A stretch of 64,000 nt of DNA, from the NCBI GenBank assembly GCA_033807695.1, contig CM066308.1, positions 248,001 to 312,000 on the forward strand, read 5' to 3'. The notes under the pieces are model-generated. The model did not search any database. It saw only the letters and a program-made list of their open reading frames with translations, and was not told where the DNA came from. Position 1 is the stretch's first letter. Each line of letters starts with the position of its first letter. This DNA comes from Daedaleopsis sinensis. Taxonomy: Eukaryota > Basidiomycota > Agaricomycetes > Polyporales > Polyporaceae. This document shows positions 41,322 to 49,218 of this stretch, piece by piece. The translations under genes were made by a program, and so were the position numbers.

Positions 41322-41330
41322 CTTTATATA
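41322..41330 (-). promoter_or_regulatory. TATA box of the host gene
   Basis: TATATAAAG on the minus strand, about 55 bp upstream of ATG 41268. Confidence 0.45.
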
Positions 41331-41466
41331 CACACAATAGAACAATACAATCAAGGTCGAGCTGCCGGTCCAAACTGGGTCACAAAAGTAGAAAGTACGG
41401 TGAACAATGCCCACCGCGGCGGCCGTGACCCGTTTCGTTGAACAAAGCAGCCCGCGCTTTTGCGAT

Positions 41467-41474
41467 TATATAAG
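41467..41474 (+). promoter_or_regulatory. TATA box of WAE-NWY copy 9
   Basis: TATATAAG in the context GCGATTATATAAGC, 115 bp upstream of ATG 41582; closely matches the TATA context of copy 1 (GAGATTATATAAGC). Confidence 0.5.
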
Positions 41475-41581
41475 CAGCGCACTTGAACTTGAGCGCCGAA
41501 GTCCACAACTCAAACCAGACCGTCATCCTGCCGTCCTCCAACCTCTGTCCTTCCATCGCCGTACATCACCCATCTTTCGCC

Positions 41582-42043
41582 ATGGCCTCCTCCACCCAAC
41601 CTCGTTCTTCGAACTCATCTGGTCGCTCTCCCAAGAGGACAACGATCCCCCAAGGACCAAAAGTCACTTGTGCCTTCGGGTACATCCTCTACGCCGACAC
41701 CCTCTCGCTGTGGGCGGAGCACTACTACGAGCAGGCGCATGGCACGACGATCAGGTCGCTTCCGCAAGATGAACAAACGGATACTGTCATCATGATGTTT
41801 GTCGCCACCCTCGAGCTGCTCGCCTTGGAGGTCTACGAACAAATCCCTACCCTTCCCCGGCTGAGACGTCGCGTCATCCCCTTAGACCCCTCGACGATGA
41901 CGTATCTGTTCGTCCTCCAGGACAACAGCTCTCCGGAAGCGTTGAACTCGCACATCAATGAAGAAGACTTGGTCAAGATGGCGGAGGTTTTGAAGATCAC
42001 GGACCAGAAACCAAACTGGTACCGCATCACAAGACAAATCTAG
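41582..42043 (+). CDS. WAE-NWY family protein, copy 9
   Basis: A 153-residue intact ORF, almost the same protein as copy 2 although 31 kb away and on the opposite strand. Leader MASSTQPRSSNSSGRSPKR, body CAFGYILYADTLSLWAEHYY, C-terminus KITDQKPNWYRITRQI. The 3' flank also matches the family flank (TTTGCCCGATTGACCTCAAT at 42073). Upstream, however, homology to copy 2 begins only in the leader region after about 41490. The TATA box and the preceding sequence are different, and the divergent neighbour is the MULE-split gene rather than RGG-2H. This looks like a recent duplication that acquired a new promoter context. Function unknown. Confidence 0.75.
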   Translation: MASSTQPRSSNSSGRSPKRTTIPQGPKVTCAFGYILYADTLSLWAEHYYEQAHGTTIRSLPQDEQTDTVIMMFVATLELLALEVYEQIPTLPRLRRRVIPLDPSTMTYLFVLQDNSSPEALNSHINEEDLVKMAEVLKITDQKPNWYRITRQI

Positions 42044-42808
42044 TATGTATGTCTGTCAAAGTGACTATTCCTTTTGCCCGATTGACCTCAATCCGCTCGA
42101 TAGGTCACCTTGACCCTCTGGTGGCTCAGTCGCTCGGTGTGCGCAATGCGCAGTCGCCCCCTCACGTACGTGTGCCTCGCCCTCTGAATGAACTTGGCTG
42201 ATCTGGTGATAGACTCTCGCATCCCCACACCCCTCCGTCCTGTTTTGACTCGCTTTCATCGTCATTCTGTGTCATATTGTACTGTAGCATATACATATTC
42301 CCTTGATTCGTGATACCACCCGGAGTGATATATCCCACGACTTGCACATAGCACGAACTGGTTTCACAGACCGAACGCCCCATTTGGAGCTCCCTGTGCT
42401 GTGCGTTGCCAGCCAGTCTGAGTGTTGCTCCACGACCCGGTACACCTCATAGCCCTCTTTCGACCACCGGCATTTCGACCATATACGCTGCGTCTGCGAC
42501 TACCCCACCCTGAGTTTAGTAGAGGAGGAGAGAGAACAATGTCTCTAGTCGACTATCTTTCCGTCGCGGTGTCCCATATGTGGGCATTCAGACTTTCGTT
42601 GGCAAACCGTCCCGGTAAACTCTCGTACCAAACCGCACGACATCTGTGCCTTCAGGTTCACATCTGTGCCTTCAGGTTCTACTGTGCGCCTGCCTCTCAC
42701 AGAGACTCGTGCTGGATGTACCTCCCAACTCCCACATCACCACGATACGCGCGTATATGGCACGAGATATATATTTCAATCTAAACTTCTCAACATGAGC
42801 TCTCCGAG
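42044..42808. other. 3' flank of WAE-NWY copy 9, no gene recognised
   Basis: Begins with the conserved family flank to about 42400, where the corresponding DUSP start region in other copies would follow, but no DUSP coding sequence is readable. A 20 bp tandem CATCTGTGCCTTCAGGTTC pair lies at about 42643-42683. Confidence 0.45.
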
Positions 42809-44104
42809 CTAGGTGTCGTGACACAATGGTGGAGGTCCGAGGAGAGAGATCAACGTCTGGATGTCTCCGCGATATCGGCCAGGATCGACCTCAAAGTACA
42901 CGCCCCATATCGCCGTCCTGTCCGCCACATCAAGGATGTCAGGGTAGTACGTCCTCTCCACGTCCACGTCATGATCTCCTTCGCCCGATTGCATGGACAA
43001 AGTCGGAGGAGACAATCTTGTGAATTCGCTGACGAACTTTAGCCCTGCTATGACGCCGAGGAGGAGCGTAGAGAGAGGAGTCACCGCCGCACATATCCCC
43101 TCTGTGCATATCGAAAGCGGCGGCACCGAGACGATTTCCAGCCTGTCCAGCAGAGCGGCGTCAGACCGTGGTATCCTCGCACTGCTCGGGAGGCTGTGAT
43201 GCGCCCGCGAGCGGAGGAGTCGGAAGTGGTGGTGGTGAGGGCGGTGGCGGCGATCACGTTCAACGATCTCGGGGGCGGGGTCGCCCTCTCCGTCGGCTGC
43301 GAGTGCAGCGTGGTCGAAGCTTCTCGGGCGCGTTCGCGGTCCGCTCTCCCACCAGCCCGCGCCCTTTGAGGCCGGCCAGAGATGCAACACGAGTACGGGT
43401 GTGGCGGCCCCCAAACCTGCCAGCGTATCCTTCGCGTGCGCCCAGTAGTTCCACGGAAGACGAGGAGATCGGCCCGGGCGGAGGTCGAGCAGGTTCTCGA
43501 GCCCCGCAGGCAAGACGACGCACGCCTTCGCGTGGCCATAGAGGGTCTGCAGTCGTGATTGAGTGTACCATGCGTGGTCAGACGGGTCGTGCCACATCAC
43601 GCAGAGCGCGTCGAGCCACACGAACGGACAGCCGCAGCGTGATGCGGTCAAGCAGATGGCGGTGAGCACGTCCCAGGAGATGCGCACGTCCCGTGTGTGC
43701 CTGTCGGGGTAGGACTGTGGCGGGACGCAGGCGTTGACCTCGAAGGAGCCGCAGGGCTCCGAGACTAGCCGACTTGATGACGGTCGCGGGTGGTGGTGCC
43801 CCTGCCAGAAGTGGTAGACGGCGCAGAAGTGAGGCAAACAGCCGATGTTGTGTGGATTTGGGCCAGGATGCTGGCGGATGACGAGCGTGCGGCGTTCACT
43901 GAGCCACGCCCTGCAGTCAATGAGACGCAGTTGCTCGGGTCGAAGATCTGTACCATCGAGGATGAAGGTGGCGGTAGTGCTGGGGCCCGTAGTACTGGAT
44001 GAAGACGTTACCGGTGTGTGAGGCGAGTGTGGGGCTGCCAGGCCCGGTAGAGAGTGTGTGGCAAGTAGAGATCGTGTGTCTGTAGTGACGACCGGCCAAA
44101 CCAT
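42809..44104 (-). CDS. HET-like protein A
   Basis: A single-exon ORF of 431 residues from ATG 44104. The core CPFVWLDALCVMWHDPSDHA followed by LQTLYGHAKACVVLPAGLE resembles the W-I-D-x-L-C-I and Y-x-x-A-x-x-C-V-V signatures of HET-type domains that are expanded in basidiomycetes; heterokaryon-incompatibility domains of this kind trigger cell death after non-self fusion. The expected conserved Gln after the LCI motif is not obvious, and a mid-protein stretch (about 240-300) is Arg-rich and could be out of frame, so function is uncertain. A similar core (CPYLWIEELCIMHWGDYSPF) occurs in the gene at 47210-49218, so the two are paralogous. The C-terminus includes a hydrophobic LSTLLLGVIAGLKFV segment. 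Confidence 0.5.
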   Translation of the reverse strand: MVWPVVTTDTRSLLATHSLPGLAAPHSPHTPVTSSSSTTGPSTTATFILDGTDLRPEQLRLIDCRAWLSERRTLVIRQHPGPNPHNIGCLPHFCAVYHFWQGHHHPRPSSSRLVSEPCGSFEVNACVPPQSYPDRHTRDVRISWDVLTAICLTASRCGCPFVWLDALCVMWHDPSDHAWYTQSRLQTLYGHAKACVVLPAGLENLLDLRPGRSPRLPWNYWAHAKDTLAGLGAATPVLVLHLWPASKGAGWWESGPRTRPRSFDHAALAADGEGDPAPEIVERDRRHRPHHHHFRLLRSRAHHSLPSSARIPRSDAALLDRLEIVSVPPLSICTEGICAAVTPLSTLLLGVIAGLKFVSEFTRLSPPTLSMQSGEGDHDVDVERTYYPDILDVADRTAIWGVYFEVDPGRYRGDIQTLISLLGPPPLCHDT

Positions 44105-44725
44105 AGCATGGAGTAGGTGATTACAGGAGTTAACAGCAGAGTCGTCGGTGCTGGTGGAATATACTCACCACTTGTTTAGGGCTCGGGGGTCTAGACTCTA
44201 GGATGAACGGATCTCAAGACAATAGACCCGGCCGACCTGAAAGAAGGCGAACTCGGAGAGTCTCGTCTCTACAATTGAAGCAAAAGTTAGCAACAATAGA
44301 TATCACTACTGCACATAAACGTGTGACTCACCAGTGAGTCGCCACCTGAGCCTGAAGTTCCGTCTCAGGCCTCAGGCTCAACTACAAGGGATCAAGCTCA
44401 GTCTTTGCAAAGATCTAGCGCAGACACATCAGTGCTATAGACTTTCTCGTATGATAAGCTTCCAATATACCTAGGGACCTACTCACGTCGGAAGCGCAGC
44501 GAGAATCCTCCAAAAACGACGAACTTCATGATGGTCAAGATGCAGGTCGGCGGAAACCGCCGTAGGCGATCGTTGCCACAAGCGCCAATGGCTCCCACGG
44601 CCCGCGGCCCGCAAGCTTCCTGCCACTTTTGTTCAGCATGGTTTGCTTCAAACCTTCATCGACATCTACGACAAACCGTCGGGTCTGATTCAACGTAAGG
44701 CTCCCATCGAGTTCAAGCAGTGAAT
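44105..44725. other. Intergenic, no gene recognised
   Basis: Spacer between the divergently placed HET-like A and aminotransferase genes; short direct repeats around CCTGAGCCTGAAG at about 44345-44385. No gene seen. Confidence 0.5.
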
Positions 44726-46283
44726 ATGTCTGGTAAACTCTCTTTCCGTATATCCGAGGGTATCAAGACTACCGGCAAACCACCGTAAGTGCAGTGCGTG
44801 CCTTTATCGCTAGCCTCGAGATGCCCGAGATCTCTTTCGTTGTGAGTTAGGACTGAAATGTCTTCCCCGTTGATATGCAGAATTCCCCAGGCCTACGAAT
44901 GGGGTGCCGCCTACCGACCGACCGAAGGACGTCCGTTGCTGGACATGTCCCAGGGTGTGCCAGGGGTGCCACCTCCCCCTATCCTCTTGGAAGCACTCTC
45001 GAAGAGCTCATCCTCGATAAAAAGCTGCGGTTATCTTCCAAATGAGGGTGTGACTTCCCTCAGGGAGGCGATGGCGGAAGAGATGAAGGCTCGTTACGGC
45101 GCGGACACGGACGTCACGTATCGCGATATCGCGATCACGGCTGGGTGTAACCTTGCGTTCGTCGCAGTGGCGATCACGCTTGCGGATGCTGGAGACGAGA
45201 TTATTCTGCCTATCCCGTGGTAGCGTATACTGTTCAGCCCAATCGGAACGAGAGATTCGCTGACTATGCTTACGCAGGTACTTTAACCACGAGTGAGTCC
45301 GATTCCTGGCAGTATACGTCAGTTCGTCGTGTACTAAAACGATATTCTGCTAGAATGACCTTGACTATGCTCGGGATCAAGCCCGTTCTTCTGAAAACGG
45401 ATGCAAAATACGGGTTTCTACCCTCTCCAGAGCGCTGCGCAGAGCTCATCACCCCGAAAACGAAGGCCATCGTCCTCTGCACGCCAAATAACCCGGTGAG
45501 CCGACAAATCATCACACGCCACGCGAGCACGTAGACTGACAGACAGCTCCTGTGTAGACCGGTGCGATCTACCCACCATCCCTCCTCGCCTCCTTCGCCA
45601 AATTGGCCCGAGAACACAACATCGCGCTCGTCCTCGACGAGACCTACCGCGACTTCATCACCACCGGCGTCCCGCACCACCTCTTCGCCCCCGGCAGCAG
45701 CCCTCCCGCGGCCGGAAGCGGCCTCCCCGCGGACTGGACATGGCGCACGACCCTCATCCACCTCTTCTCTTTCTCCAAGTCGAACTGCATCCCCGGCCAC
45801 CGCCTCGGCCTCGTCTGCGCCCCGCCAGCTCTCCTCCCGGCGCTCAACACCGCGCTCGACTCGCTGCAGATCTGCGCGCCGCACCCGCCCCAGGCCGCGC
45901 TTGCGCCGCTCATCCCGGCGCTGCGGGCGTTCGTGCGCGAGACAGCGGAGGCGGTCGCGCACCGGCACACGCTCTTCAAGCAGAAGCTGCCGGAGAAGTG
46001 GAGGGTCGGCTCGCAGGGAGGATACTACGCGTTCGTGCGCCACCCGTTCGCGGGCGAGCATGCGGACACGGTGTGCAAGCGGCTAGCGGTCGAGATGGGC
46101 GTCGTGACGCTCCCAGCGGGTTTCTTCGGTCCGCGGGAGGACGGCGCGGCGGAGGGCCCAGTCGGAGGCGACGAGGAGAGGTGGATCAGGTTCTCGGTCG
46201 CGAACGTGGACGATCGTAAGGTCGAGTTGGTGTGTGAGAGGTTAGCGGAGAGCGAACGCGTATTTGGATGGAAGCTTGATTAA
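44726..46283 (+). CDS. PLP-dependent class I/II aminotransferase
   Basis: Exons 44726-44784, 44881-45219, 45278-45292 (15 nt), 45354-45495 and 45558-46283 give 426 residues in phase. Family landmarks in order: YLPNEGVTSLREAM (the Y-x-x-x-x-G-x-x-x-L-R substrate-loop region); ITAGCNLAFVAVA; PWYFNHEMTL across the microexon; TPNNPTGAIY (NNPTG turn); LDETYRDF (Asp binding the cofactor pyridine nitrogen); FSFSKSNCIPGHRLG with the Schiff-base Lys; and IRFSVAN near the C-terminus (carboxylate-binding Arg). It transfers amino groups between an amino acid and a 2-oxo acid; the exact substrate cannot be read. No targeting peptide is obvious, so it is probably cytosolic. The gene appears intact. Confidence 0.85.
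45278..45292 (+). other. 15 nt microexon of the aminotransferase
   Basis: Lies between TACGCAG and GTGAGT. Joining it restores W-Y-F-N-H-E, a conserved active-site neighbourhood in this family; skipping it would delete exactly five residues in frame. Confidence 0.75.
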
Positions 46284-46618
46284 TTGTCAGCCGGTCGCGG
46301 GGCACCGGTCACCGCTAGCAGTAGAGAGTGGCTCGCAATGCACTGTCCATGTACGAGATTGATCATGAGATCGGTTTTCGAAAGATCGATCTCGTGGCAG
46401 AAGAAACATGCAAGGGGGTGAGGATTGCATCATACAAGTACATCACCGATTCTGTAGAGAACGAGCCGAAATCCCGGCGACGATAGAATGCGGCGGCTGC
46501 GGGTTGGCTGCGAGAACATGGCACCGGGTTAGTTTGGTTCGACGAGGAGCGCGGACCATACGTACCGGATCAGACGAGGAATGGTATGGTTACCACCCCA
46601 CTAACCAGGAGAGTGACG
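46284..46618. other. Intergenic, no gene recognised
   Basis: Between the aminotransferase stop and the WAE-NWY copy 10 remnant. Nothing seen. Confidence 0.5.
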
Positions 46619-46960
46619 TCAGGAGAGAGTCCCCTCGAGCGTTCCTTCAAAAAGAACCCCCGACGTAGTACCATTCTGATTGCCAACTCCCAGCACCTCC
46701 CCCATCTTCACGAGATCCTCCTCGCTGACATGCGCCCTCAGCGCCTCCGGCGAGCTGTCGTCCTTGAGCACAAACATGTACGTCGTCGTAGAACCGTCCA
46801 TGAGGAGGATACGGCGGCGCAGCCGAGGAAGGCCAGGGACTGCGCGGTAGACGTCCATGGGGAGCGAGTAGACTGTCGTCCCAATTATTGAATACAGAGC
46901 TTTCTCCCGTTCAGCTTCTGGCAGCGAAGAGACTTTCACACCGCGCAATTCCTCATACTT
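46619..46960 (-). pseudogene. WAE-NWY copy 10, truncated and frameshifted
   Basis: Minus-strand homology starts in the middle of the core (KYEELRGVKVSSLPEAERE) and runs through VYRAVPGLPRLRRRILLMD, TYMFVLKDDSSPEALRAHV and EEDLVKMGEVLG. The N-terminal leader, GYLLY and WAEH parts are missing. Near the end a small deletion shifts the frame, so the expected QKPNWY appears as the nucleotides for WYYV in another frame. No in-frame ATG precedes the homology. It is the most diverged copy and belongs with the LKDDS subgroup. Confidence 0.7.
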
Positions 46961-47209
46961 ATGTCACATGTACATTCGTGTTCCTATGCGGCGAGACACA
47001 GGTTCGCAATGCGTGCGATGCAAACATGCTTGCCATCATTGCGCTCGTAGCAATAAGGCGGCTTTAAAGAGCCTCAAGAGGGACTCGCCAGATAGTGTAG
47101 GACGGTCCAGTTGGCACTTCGGAATGATCATCGCACCTATGAATGTAGTACAGTTTCTTATCAGATGACTTTATACTACTGGTATGTACTGCAGCTGTCT
47201 ACGGACCTA
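46961..47209. other. Intergenic, no gene recognised
   Basis: Short stretch between WAE-NWY copy 10 and HET-like B. Nothing recognised. Confidence 0.4.
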
Positions 47210-49218
47210 CTACAGCTTGCGGTTAGAGCCTGGTGGTGTTGGATCCTCTTTCTCTTTCCGAGTATTCTCTAATAAGGCGATCAAATCATTTAAGGCCTCC
47301 ACCTCCGAGTCAGAGTTCTGACAGAATTTACCATTATCTAAAAAGTCAATGAAATCCTTTAAGGTCTTGTCGAAGAACACCTTTGAGTTCTTGTCGATGA
47401 ACCCCTTTACTAAGGCCTTGTCGATGAACACCTTGCCGATGGACTTCTCTAAAACCTTGTTGATGAACTCCTTTAAGGCCTTGTCGAAGGAATCCTTTAA
47501 GGCCTTGGACTTCGGGGATTTACCATCCTCAGATGGGCAATTGGTATGCTTTAACCACTGCCACATCCCTGGTAGGTCGAGAATTGCCGTCGCTAGATTC
47601 TGGAGCAATATTGAAACCAATGGAGGTCGCCAGGTGCCTATCTTGCACAGTCCGAATTTTGGCTGCTTATCATCCGCCTGCTCCTCCACCTGCCCCGAGT
47701 CGAGAACTATTGGGGACAGATCTCCCAACATACTGTCGGGAATATTGCCATACGAGAGGACCACCGCAAACTTGTCGGAATTGGGTGTCATTGCATAATC
47801 AAGCTCCCGCCGCATCTTGGAGTTCTCCGACAAGTAGACTGATTTTAGCTTCTCCAACATGTTTTCGAAGATGGTAAATTGGGATAAACCGCCGCCTCCG
47901 GGCAACACGATACATCCCTTCGGCGCGTGTGTAAAGACTTCACGTATCATGTCTTCACGTTTGAGAAACGGCGAGTAGTCACCCCAATGCATGATGCAAA
48001 GCTCTTCTATCCAGAGATAAGGACAGTCATGTCGTGTCGCTTCTTTGCAAACTAGCAAGAACACCCAGAGGGACACTCTGCGAAGTTCCTTTGTTTCGGT
48101 GTCGTGGATATAGCAAGTCTTGTCCGGCGGGTATAGATGAAGGCCAGGATCCTCTGATGAGGTATCCTCCGGATCCCACGGAGTGCTACTAGAGAGCGCG
48201 AACCAATGGTAGGTGCTGGCTGCTTCGCATATAAAATTCTTGCAGTCTTCCACCTTTAGGCTCTCGAAAGGCGCTCTGATCCAGTAGAAGTCGGACTCTG
48301 AGAGTGATTTCTGACAATCTATCAAATAGAAGTGGGGCTTCTCATTCATTGAGACCAGTGTAGCACCTGACTCTACGACAAGATTTGTCAGTATGACCCA
48401 ACAGAGGTTCCGCAGCGTTAAACAAAATCACCTCGGTGGCATAAATGGCAAGATGCGCTATTGAAACATCTCCTTTCATCAGACACAGTCTTAGTGGTCA
48501 CTGGCAGATTATCCGCCGGTTTCCATGGACTCATCTCCTCGTGCAGGCTAGTACGCTTCTCGAAGTTGTCTATGCGCACGCTGGGTCCTTGCCAGTGCTC
48601 GCGGCTCCTCGGATAACCTGCTGCTGATATGGCGGCAGCGTTGGGATGACTGTCCGGCGAGAGCTCTGAAGGATTGACTCTAGTGGGAATATGTGGTGTT
48701 GGATTTCCTGGCATACTTGAGTCGGATGCACGAGGTGTCGTTGGGTGAGGCGGCGCCGGGTCCGTGACCCGGGGAGCGTAGAATCCAGTGGGGGAGATTG
48801 GAGTGCCGGATATGTGAGGACTCTTTGTGTGAGGCGAGACCGGGGAGTGATTGCCAGAGACTCGGAAGGATGGTGAGCCAGATCCGTGAGGTCTCATTGG
48901 GTGAGGCGGCGCCAGTGCCGTGACCCGAGGGGCGGAGAATGCAGCGGGGGAGGTTGGAGTGCCGGATATGTGAGAACTCTTCGTGTGAGGCGAGACCGGG
49001 GAGTGATTGCCAGAGACTCGGAAGGATGGTGAGCCAGATCCGTGAGGTCTCATTGGGTGAGGCGGCGCCAGTGCCGTGACCCGAGGGGTGGAGGAAAGGG
49101 TGGAGAAGGATTGTAAGCCGGGTGTGTCAGAACTCCTTGTGTAAGACGGGACCGGGGAGCGAGCCCGAGTGGAGGAGGTGTCAGCGGAGGATGGACCACC
49201 GGGTATGCGAGAATACAT
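47210..49218 (-). CDS. HET-like protein B with Pro/Ser-rich repeat N-terminus
   Basis: Exons 49218-48432 and 48372-47210 join in phase (649 residues). The 59 nt intron has GTGATT, an ACTGAC branch-like site and CGTAG. Residues 1-190 are low complexity and contain a 52-residue tandem repeat (RVTALAPPHPMRPHGSGSPS type). Residues about 270-440 hold the HET-like core: HFYLIDCQKSL, ICEAASTYHWFAL, CPYLWIEELCIMHW and PKGCIVLPGG. The C-terminal 100 residues carry Lys-rich, probably helical repeats based on F-I-D-K-x-L-K. HET-type domains act in self/non-self recognition leading to cell death; that role here is inferred from a weak core only. If the intron is not removed, the two halves would be separate ORFs. 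Confidence 0.55.
48745..49135 (-). repeat. 156 bp coding minisatellite, about 2.5 copies
   Basis: GTGAGGCGGCGCC recurs at 48745, 48901 and 49057, exactly 156 bp apart (52 codons). Copies 2 and 3 are nearly identical; the first is more diverged. Confidence 0.85.

Noticed and set aside
45270..46061. 263-codon minus-strand open frame
   Set aside because: Antisense shadow of the aminotransferase exons.
8204..46960. WAE-NWY genes as transposon-encoded proteins
   Set aside because: No transposase motif, terminal repeats or target duplications accompany the copies. Spread by segmental duplication with the divergent partner explains the layout better, though not proven.
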